Source of the DNA: Nitrososphaerales archaeon
Lineage (GTDB): Archaea; Thermoproteota; Nitrososphaeria; Nitrososphaerales; CADDZS01
DNA length: 64,000 nucleotides
Assembly (NCBI GenBank): GCA_030041355.1
Contig: JASHNZ010000036.1
Coordinates: forward strand, 1 to 64,000
Direction: 5' to 3'
Position 1 is the first letter of the stretch; each line of letters opens with the position of its first letter. The position numbers and the translations under genes are program-made. The notes under the pieces were generated by a model. The model had not been told where the DNA came from and did not search any database. It saw nothing but the letters and a program-made list of their open reading frames with translations. Of the stretch, positions 36,652 to 45,684 are shown piece after piece.

Positions 36652-38052
36652 CTAACTCCTTCTGGGATTTCGCTTCATGAGAGACATTGACATTTTAATG
36701 GCTCTTCCGATGGGCTCGTAAGATGGATCCCACGCAATGACTTTCACTCCTTTGGGCAGAATAGAATACTGATCTTTCTTCTTAGTCGAGATCAGGATTG
36801 ATTTCAAAAGCAGTCCAGCACTTTGGGAAGCACTATCTGTCGAGTATGGAATTGGAGAAGAATATTTCGAAATAATGTTGTATGGGATTACATCTAAAAT
36901 AGTAAGGGAATGCGCACCCACCCCCAGAAGTTCGCGCGCAAATCTCGACACCGGCTCTCGGTTACTTCTCTCAAAATTCGTGACAAAAATTATGCTTGGA
37001 ACAGTTTCTCGGACAATTCTTAACAGAAGCGAAGAATGTAAAGTGAAATTAAGCGATGGTTCTTCTGTTGCGGTGCCTGGTTCTCTCAGCTCTGTCGCAA
37101 CGAGAAGTTCCTTTAATCTCTGATAATGGTCGGTTCCTGAGCTTGGAATTATGTAGCTTTCATATCTTTGGCTTGCAGTAAAATCGTCCTCCGGTTCGAG
37201 CCAGAGACCCACATTCATCCCCTGATTCAGCAATATCTTGGCATAGGAGAGAATGAAGGCAATTCCGTATTCCAAGGAATTTTCTTCTGCAGTGCCGCGT
37301 CGCATAACATCACTGCGATCCAAAATGAAAAGGAACGTCCGCAATCCTTCCCTCTCATATTCATTGACAAGTAGCGTGTCCGGCGAGGTATTCCGGGAGC
37401 TGGCTTTCCAATTAATGAATTTGTACGGGTCTCCCATCGTATAGTTCCTAATCGAAAGAAAATCTGTAGAATGAGGCCCTAGTCTAGCCCTAGAGGTCCT
37501 GGGCATTTCGTACAATGATCTTAAGCTTACTTGGGATCTCTTCAGAATTTGGACTTTGGGCAAGACCTTGATCTGAATGTTAGAATGAAGGCTCCCCCTA
37601 TCAATGTGTGAGACACTGAGCGGCGGATAATAGGAATACGAGATATCTGGAAGCTTGAAGACTCCCCGGCGAAGGGCTTTCATCCTGTAAACATAGCTTC
37701 GCTGTTCAACTTTCCGAAATCCTTTGAACAAAAAGTGTACGTTGGTATCTTTTTCCATCAGCTCGAAAGAATCTGTTGCGGGTAGTCGCAAGAATAGTAG
37801 TCCAAATCCCTCTTCTACTGTAACCGTTGCCCTAAACGATACTTCATCGCCTACATAGACAACACTTCTTTCCCCTTCGATAGAAACAGTGATCCTTGAC
37901 TTTGCGTTGAAATTCAAAAGGAGAGCTACAAGGAGCAGAGGAAAGAGAGTAGCTATCACTAGCGAAGACATCGTCGATAAAACGGCTGAGACGGCTACAA
38001 CAATCGGAAGGACTATTAGAGCTAAGATCGCTCTTGACCAATTCTTTATCAT
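36652..38052 (-). CDS. DUF58 family protein (second cluster)
   Basis: A 466-residue DUF58 protein. Two adjacent N-terminal TM helices (about 8-45) are followed by a beta-rich region and the canonical signature SIRNYTMGDPYKFINWKASSR, then a vWA-like fold with FLFILDRSD (MIDAS-like DxS positions). ATG start at 38052. This copy retains the GD and WK.S.R residues lost in the 2208-3260 paralogue. In other organisms DUF58 and MoxR proteins work as a pair in envelope or protein-complex maturation. It follows moxR by 32 nt. Confidence 0.92.
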   Translation of the reverse strand: MIKNWSRAILALIVLPIVVAVSAVLSTMSSLVIATLFPLLLVALLLNFNAKSRITVSIEGERSVVYVGDEVSFRATVTVEEGFGLLFLRLPATDSFELMEKDTNVHFLFKGFRKVEQRSYVYRMKALRRGVFKLPDISYSYYPPLSVSHIDRGSLHSNIQIKVLPKVQILKRSQVSLRSLYEMPRTSRARLGPHSTDFLSIRNYTMGDPYKFINWKASSRNTSPDTLLVNEYEREGLRTFLFILDRSDVMRRGTAEENSLEYGIAFILSYAKILLNQGMNVGLWLEPEDDFTASQRYESYIIPSSGTDHYQRLKELLVATELREPGTATEEPSLNFTLHSSLLLRIVRETVPSIIFVTNFERSNREPVSRFARELLGVGAHSLTILDVIPYNIISKYSSPIPYSTDSASQSAGLLLKSILISTKKKDQYSILPKGVKVIAWDPSYEPIGRAIKMSMSLMKRNPRRS

Positions 38053-38084
38053 TTTGACATTCTAGCCTTGGGGGCCGAGAGAGA

Positions 38085-39056
38085 TCATTTTGGAACAGGA
38101 ATTCTCGTTACATATTCATTGACTATCGTGGTTGTGCTCAGGTCTTCGAGCGAAAATTCTGGCTTTGGCACTATGCGATGTGCCAGCGTGTCAGGAGCGA
38201 TGTACTTTACGTCGTCTGGAACAACGAAATCCCTACCATTCATCAGCGCTACACCGCGACTCATTCTCATGAGCGAGATCAACCCTCTTGGACTAGGTCC
38301 CGCCATAACTCGGGGGTCTTTGCGAATCTGGGAAAACTGCGAGATGTAACCGAGAATCTCATCTGAAACTTTCACGGAGGTTTCAAGGAGTACTCTGATC
38401 GATGAAAGCGTTATTGAGTCAACCACTTGAGAAGCCCTTGAGCTTGGATCGTCATTCCTCCAGTTCAGGCGCCGCTTCAAAAGCTCGAGCTCGTTCTCGG
38501 GGTAGGATAAGGAAACGCGAACCATGAAACGGTCGAGCTGGGCCTCGGGCAAGGGATATGTTCCTTCAAATTCTATTGGGTTCTGTGTAGCGAGAACGTT
38601 GAACGGCACAGGGAGTTTCACCGTTTCACCTTCAATAGTTACTTGACCTTCCTCCATTGCTTCGAGCAAAGCAGCCTGAGTTTTGGGCGGAGCTCTGTTT
38701 ATTTCATCGGCAAGAACAAGACTCGCGAAGATCGGCCCTCTCATTAATTCGAATTCTCCTCGCGACGCACGCCATACCTTGGTTCCTGCAATGTCGCTTG
38801 GGAGCAGATCTGGAGTGAATTGGATTCGCTTGTATGAAAGTCCAAAAACATGGGAAATGAGCTTGGCCACAAAGGTCTTTCCAATACCAGGGTGATCTTC
38901 TAACAGGACGTGGCCGCCTGCAAAGATAGATGCGAGAATCTTAGCAAGAGTGTCCCGGTTTCCTACGTAATACCTTGCAATCTCATCTATGGTTTTGTTT
39001 GCGTAGCTGATTGCGTCATCCAGAGAGAGGGTTGCCGTCGCGGTTATCTCGCTCAA
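38085..39056 (-). CDS. MoxR-family AAA+ ATPase (second cluster)
   Basis: A 323-residue canonical MoxR ATPase: Walker A EDHPGIGKT (about 54-62), SYKRIQFTPDLLPSDI, Walker B LVLADEINRAPPKTQAALLEAMEE, sensor 1 LATQNPIEFEGTYPLPEAQLDRF, and GPSPRGLISLMR in the lid. The TTG start overlaps the upstream stop as TTGA, exactly as in the first cluster. It is more typical of the family than the paralogue at 1165-2127. Confidence 0.96.
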   Translation of the reverse strand: MSEITATATLSLDDAISYANKTIDEIARYYVGNRDTLAKILASIFAGGHVLLEDHPGIGKTFVAKLISHVFGLSYKRIQFTPDLLPSDIAGTKVWRASRGEFELMRGPIFASLVLADEINRAPPKTQAALLEAMEEGQVTIEGETVKLPVPFNVLATQNPIEFEGTYPLPEAQLDRFMVRVSLSYPENELELLKRRLNWRNDDPSSRASQVVDSITLSSIRVLLETSVKVSDEILGYISQFSQIRKDPRVMAGPSPRGLISLMRMSRGVALMNGRDFVVPDDVKYIAPDTLAHRIVPKPEFSLEDLSTTTIVNEYVTRIPVPK

Positions 39057-40216
39057 ATTGTCTTTACTACACTTGTGTCATGCGCCATGTGATTAAAAGT
39101 TTCATTGATTAGTTTGGCCCTCTTTTCAACTTCTAACTCCAAACTCTTTCTCATCGATAGGTAAGGGATCTTGTGTATTGCGGGGACTTCATAGTCAGCG
39201 ATATTTCTTAACAACGGCCCTGATTCTTCAAATGTATAGCCCGCGTTAGTCAAGAGAGTGGTAAGGGCTATCAGTAGGTTTTCCTTTCGACCAGATCTGA
39301 TGAATTCATCCATATTGTTCCTCAGAAAATCAAAGCTTTCATCTGGAACAACGACAAGTTTGTGAATGTGCTTTTCGTAGACATCTTCGCTCTGTTTCGC
39401 AATTCTCTCAGAGCCTAGTGAGTAAATTCTAAAGCCGACTGTTGCAATAACGATCGCGCCCAGAGCTGTTATCACGGCATAGGCTATGACATTGTTTTGA
39501 AGGACAGTAAGGGCGAGTGCCGCAACCCCTATGAAGAAGGCGACACCAGACCATAGGAGAGCACTGCGCATCAAATAGAGACCGGCCTCATGATAGCCTT
39601 GGGTCCGTTTTGAAAATGCGATTAGCGGCGATACCGACAGGATCGCGTATGTTAATGCCGCATAATACAAAGGATCGCCTATCCAGATTCCTATCGGAGA
39701 CAACGCGATGAAACTCGCAAAGAAACAGACACCGAGAGAAGTCGCGAGTCTTTTTGCACACAGTCCCACTGCTTGGTTTCTTTTACCGCCTATCAGAATG
39801 TCTCCAAAGCGGTACAGTATTATGGCATTTGCGAGGAAAAGAAGAGGAAGGAGAAAAGGCTCTAACAAGAAGTTGTGTGTAACGAGAAAAGCTAGACTGA
39901 ACAGGGCGTCGATGAAAAAGAACACAAAAGTGGACTGCGCGATAAATGATTTGAAAAACAATGCCGAAAGCTCATGATCGTAAATGTCACAGACAATTCC
40001 GACAAAATAGCAAGCTAGCGCTATCGAAGCAGGAAGACAGAAGACGAAGATTAGGGCGCCTAACCCGAAATACAAACTTGACTTCAGAAAAAACGTCCCG
40101 CTAGCAACGAATGCAGCCACCAGTATAGCTATTGCCGGCAGATATCGGAATATTCTGGAATAGAGCTGAGATCTCTGACTGTTTTGGTGTGGTTCATTGG
40201 CTACTTTTTGGGCCAC
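39053..40216 (-). CDS. Multi-TM protein with cytoplasmic C-terminal domain (second cluster)
   Basis: A 387-residue protein with about eight membrane helices over residues 25-290, then a cytoplasmic region (about 295-387) with helices such as DESFDFLRNNMDEFIRSG, LLIALTTLLTNAGYTFEE and SMRKSLELEVEKRAKLINETF. Its start overlaps the upstream gene by 23 nt and its end overlaps moxR by 4 nt, so it is tightly coupled. No family is recognised. It occupies the place that other MoxR clusters give to membrane partners. Confidence 0.75.
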   Translation of the reverse strand: MAQKVANEPHQNSQRSQLYSRIFRYLPAIAILVAAFVASGTFFLKSSLYFGLGALIFVFCLPASIALACYFVGIVCDIYDHELSALFFKSFIAQSTFVFFFIDALFSLAFLVTHNFLLEPFLLPLLFLANAIILYRFGDILIGGKRNQAVGLCAKRLATSLGVCFFASFIALSPIGIWIGDPLYYAALTYAILSVSPLIAFSKRTQGYHEAGLYLMRSALLWSGVAFFIGVAALALTVLQNNVIAYAVITALGAIVIATVGFRIYSLGSERIAKQSEDVYEKHIHKLVVVPDESFDFLRNNMDEFIRSGRKENLLIALTTLLTNAGYTFEESGPLLRNIADYEVPAIHKIPYLSMRKSLELEVEKRAKLINETFNHMAHDTSVVKTI

Positions 40217-41429
40217 AGATTATCACCTTAGGATGCACTAGAGCCTTCGAGAGACTCCTGAGAAAGACCTCGTACTCTTGCCGAGAAATTTTCTTCTTGC
40301 CGTAGAATGCACGCTCGAATATTCTCGCGAGTGAAAGTAGAGCTGTACTATCTTTGACAAGCTCGGGCTTTTCACTTATGATCTTGGTCACGATTTCACG
40401 CGGGGTTAATTCTCCAGACCGGTTTTCTTCTTGGGAGTTTAATAGAAAGTTTAACCTGAAAAGTTTCATGACATCTTCGTCATAATGTACTGACCTGATC
40501 CACTTTGCATCTCTCGAATCTTGGTAAGAGCCGTGTATGACGCCGCTTGGTTCGCTAAAGGAAACAGTGCCACTCAGAATCTCAGCTGTCAAACTCCACA
40601 TCTCGACCGGAGAGTCTCGCCCGACATATACGGTCGATCCCGCGGGGGCTTCGATCTCCAGAGGTTCATCCAAACCCCAGATCAACGGAAAAGATTGGTC
40701 GATTTTAGGTCTCAGAAATCCTCCCTGAGAACCCCAGCCTCTAAAGTCATCGATCTTTTCATCTGCCTCGAACTGGAGGACAAGGGATTCGTCCGGCTCC
40801 GAGTCCTTTGCGGTCGGAATAACTGGTACAGTTGTTTGAACAAGTGCCTGTTGAAAATTCCTCCTTGGTCTATTCAATGTCGCATTTTTTGAGCGCAATG
40901 CCAGAAAAATTCCTGCAATAACTAGGATAACCACCACAGTTGCGATAAGTAGATCTCTTGGAATAGTGAATGGCACTTGTTGGCGTGTTGTTGATTGAGT
41001 TTGAACGGGTGGATCGTTTTGTCCACTGCTGCCTGGGTCTCCTGCACTGTTCCCCGAGCCTCCGCCAGAACCATTTTCACAAATGCCTTGATTCTGGCAT
41101 AGTCCAGTAGATCCTAGTCCCGAACTAGTTCCTGAGCCAAGGCCCAGATTCGGCCAATGAATGGTCGGCCACCTGAAGTTGAAACTGGGAAATGTGAAAT
41201 TGAGATTCGGCCAATTAAAGTTGAACAAATTTGGAAAATGAAAGTTGAGCGAAGGGAATTTGAAAAACGAGAAACCCGAGCCACCCGCTTCGCCATTTGT
41301 GCTTTGTTGACTTTGCGTTGAGCCTCCAGCAGTTACCACCGGCTGAATCGGATGAATTGAAGAGATCAGAATCCAAGCGATGAGAAGGGCGCCAATTATT
41401 ACGAGGAGAGTTGGCTTCTTAGACGCCAT
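40194..41429 (-). CDS. DUF4129-domain membrane protein with aromatic FP/WP repeat ectodomain
   Basis: A 411-residue protein. A signal-anchor helix (about 8-25) is followed by an S/G/Q-rich linker, then a striking aromatic repeat at about 53-95 in which short units of F/W-P, S/N, L/F, N-F recur (for example FPSLNFH, FPNLFNF, NWPNLNF, TFPSFNF, RWPTIHW). A Gly/Ser-rich stretch with two Cys (CQNQGIC) follows, then a TM helix (about 160-180) and a cytoplasmic DUF4129-like domain (LTPREIVTKII, LARIFERAFYGKKKISRQEYE). It heads the second MoxR-DUF58 operon. The repeat may form a stacked, aromatic surface structure; its role is unknown. Confidence 0.8.
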   Translation of the reverse strand: MASKKPTLLVIIGALLIAWILISSIHPIQPVVTAGGSTQSQQSTNGEAGGSGFSFFKFPSLNFHFPNLFNFNWPNLNFTFPSFNFRWPTIHWPNLGLGSGTSSGLGSTGLCQNQGICENGSGGGSGNSAGDPGSSGQNDPPVQTQSTTRQQVPFTIPRDLLIATVVVILVIAGIFLALRSKNATLNRPRRNFQQALVQTTVPVIPTAKDSEPDESLVLQFEADEKIDDFRGWGSQGGFLRPKIDQSFPLIWGLDEPLEIEAPAGSTVYVGRDSPVEMWSLTAEILSGTVSFSEPSGVIHGSYQDSRDAKWIRSVHYDEDVMKLFRLNFLLNSQEENRSGELTPREIVTKIISEKPELVKDSTALLSLARIFERAFYGKKKISRQEYEVFLRSLSKALVHPKVIICGPKSSQ

Positions 41430-41500
41430 TCGATAATGACGGATGAGCGAGGAGGTTTCACTTATTTAAGCAAGAGCAACACGCTAGCAAAGCCAGAGGC

Positions 41501-41917
41501 ATGAGCGTCGTGCGTTTTACATATACGGGGATCAGAGTAACCAATCTAAAGAGATCTCTGGACTTTTACCAGAAAGTCTTGGAGATGAAAGTAATCCTTC
41601 GGGGAAAAACGGAGCGTAGAGGTGTCTATGTCCACCTGAAAAGTCCGAACTCCCCACAGAGGCTGGAGTTGAATTGGTACCCTGTTGGCAACCGGTATTG
41701 CACAAAATATACCAAAGGCGAAGAGCTCGATCATCTGGCCTTCTGGGTCCGGGATGTTCATTCAGAATTTGATTCACTCGTGAGAAGGGGAGCCGAACCG
41801 GCTATCGCGCCCTTCAGAGAAGGAGCTTACGAACTCGCTTTCTTGAAAGACCCAGACGGAATTTGGATCGAGCTACTTGGTAAATTCAGAGCATCTAAGA
41901 AAAAGAGGCAGTCGTAG
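41501..41917 (+). CDS. VOC-family (glyoxalase-like) metalloprotein
   Basis: A 138-residue vicinal-oxygen-chelate protein with two beta-alpha-beta-beta-beta modules: FTYTGIRVTNLKRSLDFYQKVLEM and EELDHLAFWVRDVHSEFDSLVRRG. Likely metal ligands include E in LELNWYP, H in DHLAFW and E in WIELLGK. Members include glyoxalase I, methylmalonyl-CoA epimerase and dioxygenases; the particular reaction is not assignable. ATG at 41501. It is divergent from the second surface cluster. Confidence 0.88.
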   Translation: MSVVRFTYTGIRVTNLKRSLDFYQKVLEMKVILRGKTERRGVYVHLKSPNSPQRLELNWYPVGNRYCTKYTKGEELDHLAFWVRDVHSEFDSLVRRGAEPAIAPFREGAYELAFLKDPDGIWIELLGKFRASKKKRQS

Positions 41918-41964
41918 AAGATAAGAGTGGAATAGCGCGAGCTTTGTCAATTTTTCTTCACAGC

Positions 41965-41996
41965 AAAATATATATCTATACTGTATTTTTACAGTA
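41965..41996 (+). promoter_or_regulatory. radA promoter: TATA box and overlapping-start palindrome
   Basis: An AT-rich AAAATATATAT (41965-41975) forms a strong TATA box. Immediately after it, TACTGTATTTTTACAGTA (41979-41996) is a 7-bp inverted repeat with a 4-bp spacer, lying between the TATA box and the expected transcription start near 41996. A protein bound here should block transcription. The palindrome matches those at 30437-30454 and 51097-51113. Confidence 0.7.
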
Positions 41997-42046
41997 AAAC
42001 TACTATACGGTAACTAAACTGGACGAAAAAGAGTGAAAAAATAGAA

Positions 42047-43129
42047 ATGAGCGAAGCGATCGAAGTTGATATTTCTGACCTACCTGGAGTAGGACCTGCA
42101 ACCAAAGCAAAACTAGAAGCTGGAGGGATAACCACTATCCTAGATCTTGCGGCGTCCACAGTTAACGAGCTCGTTGATAATCTCAACATTACAGACGAGA
42201 CAGCGCACAATTTGATTTTTGAAGCACAAAGACTGCTGAAGGAGAAAGGATACCTTGAGAAAGATCTCGTCTCCGCCCAAGAGCTCTATGATAGGAGAGC
42301 CAAAATGGTAAGGTGCACTACTTACTCCAACAACTTGGACAAACTTTTTCTCGGCGGGATTGAAACTCAAGCAGTCACCGAATTCTACGGCGAATTTGGG
42401 TCAGGCAAGACTCAGATCTGTCATACACTTTGCATTTCATCGCAGACGACAGTAGAAGAACATGGTCTCGGGGGAAATGTCCTGTACATTGATACCGAGT
42501 CAACGTTCAGACCGGAGCGTATTGCCCAGATCGCAAAGACACGAAATATGGATGTTGACAAAATGCTCGAAAATATTCACGTGGCAAAGGTGTACAACGC
42601 CAGTCATCTTGAGCTCATCATAAAGGCTCTAGGCAGTTTGATCCAGCAGAATGGTATCAAACTAGTAATCGTGGATAGCATAATCAGCTTGCATAGAGCT
42701 GAATTCGTCGGCCGCGGGACTCTTTCTGAAAGACAGCAAAAGCTCAATGCAATAATGCATAGGCTCAAGAGAATTGCGGAGATCTACAATATCGCAATAG
42801 TGATCACAAATCAAGTACAGGCCTCGCCTGATACATTCTTCGGAGATCCGACAAAAGCTGCTGGTGGCAACATCATCGGCCATGCGTCAACTTACAGAGT
42901 TTATTTGAGAAAAGCGGGTCAGGAAAGAAAAGCGATCATGATTGACAGTCCATGCCACCCATACAGCGATACGAACTTTGTAATCACCGAAGGCGGAATA
43001 GGCGACCCTGATGAAGCAAAGAAGAGTAGCACTTCTTCCTGGAAGTCCAAGGTCGCAGAGAAGACGGTGAAGAGAGCAGTTTCGTCAAAAGAAGACGATG
43101 AAAAGGATTCAGAAGAAGAAAAATCCTAA
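42047..43129 (+). CDS. radA: DNA repair and recombination protein RadA
   Basis: A 360-residue archaeal RadA, the Rad51/RecA-type recombinase that forms filaments on single-stranded DNA and drives strand exchange. The N-terminal helix-hairpin-helix (LPGVGPATKAKLEAGGI, about 12-28), Walker A GEFGSGKT (115-122), the Walker B region LVIVDSII and the L2 region KAAGGNIIGHA are clear. It has an unusual acidic, serine-rich tail after the core (SSKEDDEKDSEEEKS). ATG at 42047 gives a leader of about 50 nt from the predicted start site. The promoter carries a likely operator. Confidence 0.98.
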   Translation: MSEAIEVDISDLPGVGPATKAKLEAGGITTILDLAASTVNELVDNLNITDETAHNLIFEAQRLLKEKGYLEKDLVSAQELYDRRAKMVRCTTYSNNLDKLFLGGIETQAVTEFYGEFGSGKTQICHTLCISSQTTVEEHGLGGNVLYIDTESTFRPERIAQIAKTRNMDVDKMLENIHVAKVYNASHLELIIKALGSLIQQNGIKLVIVDSIISLHRAEFVGRGTLSERQQKLNAIMHRLKRIAEIYNIAIVITNQVQASPDTFFGDPTKAAGGNIIGHASTYRVYLRKAGQERKAIMIDSPCHPYSDTNFVITEGGIGDPDEAKKSSTSSWKSKVAEKTVKRAVSSKEDDEKDSEEEKS

Positions 43130-43233
43130 TTAACAGACAAAATTAATTTCCAAAAAGGCTCTGTGGAACCCTCAGCACGTAAATCTAGTGGATAAGCTCG
43201 GCACTTACGGCCTACCTCTTGGGATTTGAGACA

Positions 43234-43431
43234 TTAATTTGTACTGTTTAAAGTACTGTAAATGCCAACTGCAAAAAAGGCAATAGAACCTGCCAGCCCA
43301 AGAGAGTACATTACTACGCTTAGTACGCTTGTAAAATTCGTAATCAGACCATAAGAGAAACTCGAGATAACTGCGCTAGCGCCCAAAATCAGTAAGACTA
43401 CAGAGATTCTAGCTTTCTTCAACCTGTCCAA
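43234..43431 (-). CDS. Small two-TM membrane protein
   Basis: A 65-residue protein with two hydrophobic helices (about 9-28 and 35-60) and a basic N-terminus (MDRLKKAR). The start is TTG. A TATA-like ACTTTATCC on the minus strand (about 43444-43452) sits about 25 nt upstream, consistent with a leaderless transcript and supporting a real gene. No family is recognised. Confidence 0.55.
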   Translation of the reverse strand: MDRLKKARISVVLLILGASAVISSFSYGLITNFTSVLSVVMYSLGLAGSIAFFAVGIYSTLNSTN

Positions 43432-43800
43432 ATCATGAAAAGATGGATAAAGTATGATTTACACTTTCTGTCATTCACCGTTCTCAAAAAGAGAACCTTT
43501 GTTTAATCTGACTTGAGCGTTTTGAAAACTCAGCATTTTATCTTGCGCCTTCGGTCTTAATACCAGTTTTCTTGGATGGAGTTTTCGTTTGAGAGCTTGG
43601 TCAGGTCTAAAGAAATTGTAGTGAATTCTCGGAACTTTTGCGATAGGATCAAGCGAGCATGCTCTAATCCGATTTGCGATAGAGGATCTGCGAACATTTC
43701 CTCAAAAGTCTCTTGAAAATATGCGCCGGCGAGACAGAACCAAGATCACTTGCAACATTGCATATATATCGTAGTGACCAGAAGGTATCGGAGTTCATCC
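43432..43800. other. Intergenic region upstream of glmS
   Basis: About 370 bp without a supported protein or RNA gene. It contains the promoter of the small minus-strand gene, a short hairpin (GTTCTC, AAAAA loop, GAGAAC at 43480-43496) and the glmS TATA box near its right end. No glmS ribozyme-like or riboswitch structure could be recognised by eye. Confidence 0.4.
43763..43769 (+). promoter_or_regulatory. TATA box of glmS
   Basis: TATATAT lies about 35 nt upstream of ATG 43801, predicting a transcript that begins a few bases before the start codon. A reading frame extending back to 43750 would begin upstream of this promoter, so ATG 43801 is preferred. Confidence 0.55.
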
Positions 43801-45612
43801 ATGTGCGGAATCATTGCCTATACCGGCGGGGAGGACGCAGCTCCTGTCCTCTTTGAAGGTCTGAAGAGACTCGAGTACAGAGGGTATGACTCAGCTGGTA
43901 TCGTCACAATCAACGATTCAGGCGAATTTGAACTAAAGAAGCAGGTTGGAAAAGTACAAGACATTCACAACGAGCTGAACCTGTTAGACCTTTCCGGTAG
44001 CATAGGAATAGCTCATACTCGTTGGGCTACCCACGGTGGCGTGACGCAAAAAAATGCGCACCCCCATGTTTCGAACAATTCTGAAATCGCGGTAATCCAT
44101 AACGGAATCGTAGAGAATTACAAGGAACTAAAAGCTCTTCTTGTTTCGAAAGGATTCCACTTTGAAAGTGAGACCGATACCGAAGTCATTCCCAATTTAG
44201 TGGAATACTGGATGGACTCGAAACATCTGAATTTTATAGACGCGACAATGAAGACCTTACAGTCGCTTGAAGGAAACTTCGCGGTAGTTCTGATTGATCG
44301 CGACACGAGAACAATTATTGGGGCAAAGAACGGCTCACCGCTAGTCCTCGGAGTTGGAGAAAGAAAGAAGAACGAGCTATTCTTGGCAAGCGACATACCC
44401 GCCTTCTTGGAGCGAACAAAGAATGTCGTGTACCTTTATGACGGCGACATGGTTGTCTTTGAAACAGATCCGTCCTCGAAAAAAAGATCGTACCAAATCT
44501 TCGACTTTAGAGGAAGAACGGAGAGACCGATCATCCGGCCCATTCAAAGTGTCTCTTGGAACCTGAGCCACGCGACGAAGGGCGATTTTGATCATTTTAT
44601 GCTGAAGGAGATTGCCGAGCAGGTTGAAACCATCCAGAAAGCTGCTGCGCAAGACCCTGAACATATTCAGAACATCACTCAATCAATAAGAAACGCCAAA
44701 GGAGTTTTTCTCGTAGCAAGCGGTTCATCTTATCATGCCTGTCTATCGGCCGGATATCTGTTCGCAAAGCTAGCCTCATTCCATATCAACACGGTCATAG
44801 CTAGCGAGTTTTCACAGTACGAAAGCTTTCTAAAACCCGAAACGCTTGTGATAGCGGTTTCACAGAGCGGAGAAACAATTGATGTTCTCGATGCCGTCAA
44901 GACAGCAAAGGAAAAAGGATGCCAGATAGTCTCGATAGTCAACGTGGTAGGCTCGTCTCTCACACAGATCTCGCACAAGACTTTGCTTCTTAACTCAGGG
45001 CCGGAAATATCCGTGCTTTCTACAAAAACATATACTGCCCAGCTCGCAGTCCTGAGTTTACTCGCCTATTCGCTGGCTGGGAGATACGAGGAAGGAGTCC
45101 AAAAGCTCAAGTTTCTTTGGAACATTGTTTACAATCTAACAGCGGCTACGACGAGAAACAAAATCAAAGAACTTGCGACTAGACTGGCTACTCATGATCA
45201 CATCTTCGTTTTAGGGCGTGGTCCGCTGTACGCAACCGCGCTCGAAGCCGCCCTCAAAATCAAGGAGGTCTCGTACATACATGCCGAAGCATTCGCCGGA
45301 GGAGAACTGAAACACGGACCGATTGCGATGGTAAAGAAAGGCACTCCTTGCATTATCTTTGTCTCCCGAGACACGGTGAAAACTATTCTTTCAAATGCGA
45401 TGGAGGTCAAGAGTAGGGGCGGCTACATAATTGGAATTGGACCCGAGCCGATCGAATCGTTTGATTTTTTCATCAAAGTGCCAGAGTCCAATAGTCTGAA
45501 TCCAATCTGCGACATTATTCCGATCCAGATACTTGCGTACCAGCTCGCCTTAATTCTTGGGCACGATCCTGACAAGCCCCGAAATCTTGCAAAGAGTGTA
45601 ACTGTGCGTTAG
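43801..45612 (+). CDS. glmS: Glutamine-fructose-6-phosphate aminotransferase (isomerizing)
   Basis: A 603-residue GlmS that makes glucosamine-6-phosphate from fructose-6-phosphate and glutamine, the first step to UDP-GlcNAc. Starting at ATG 43801 puts the nucleophile Cys at position 2 (MCGIIAYTGG), as required for the Ntn-type glutaminase. The amidotransferase half has LEYRGYDSAGIV and AHTRWATHGG; the two SIS domains have ASGSSYHACLSAGY, AVSQSGETIDVLDA, LGRGPLYATALEAALKIKEVSYIHAEAF and GGELKHGPIA; the C-terminal end KPRNLAKSVTV is typical. Its product could feed the cell-surface glycans suggested by the GT2/DUF354 genes. Confidence 0.97.
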   Translation: MCGIIAYTGGEDAAPVLFEGLKRLEYRGYDSAGIVTINDSGEFELKKQVGKVQDIHNELNLLDLSGSIGIAHTRWATHGGVTQKNAHPHVSNNSEIAVIHNGIVENYKELKALLVSKGFHFESETDTEVIPNLVEYWMDSKHLNFIDATMKTLQSLEGNFAVVLIDRDTRTIIGAKNGSPLVLGVGERKKNELFLASDIPAFLERTKNVVYLYDGDMVVFETDPSSKKRSYQIFDFRGRTERPIIRPIQSVSWNLSHATKGDFDHFMLKEIAEQVETIQKAAAQDPEHIQNITQSIRNAKGVFLVASGSSYHACLSAGYLFAKLASFHINTVIASEFSQYESFLKPETLVIAVSQSGETIDVLDAVKTAKEKGCQIVSIVNVVGSSLTQISHKTLLLNSGPEISVLSTKTYTAQLAVLSLLAYSLAGRYEEGVQKLKFLWNIVYNLTAATTRNKIKELATRLATHDHIFVLGRGPLYATALEAALKIKEVSYIHAEAFAGGELKHGPIAMVKKGTPCIIFVSRDTVKTILSNAMEVKSRGGYIIGIGPEPIESFDFFIKVPESNSLNPICDIIPIQILAYQLALILGHDPDKPRNLAKSVTVR

Positions 45613-45684
45613 ATTTGAGCTAGTCCTTTCTTACACCAAATAAGACATAATAGGCAAGAGTCTGAAAATCCCTCCCGTGTCTGG

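Noticed and set aside
43240-43265. Repeated TACTGTTTAAAGTACTGTAA resembling the palindrome
   Set aside because: The two copies are direct, not inverted, and they lie at the 3' end of a small gene, so operator function is unlikely.
43750-43800. N-terminal extension of glmS
   Set aside because: It would begin before the TATA box and would displace the catalytic Cys from position 2.
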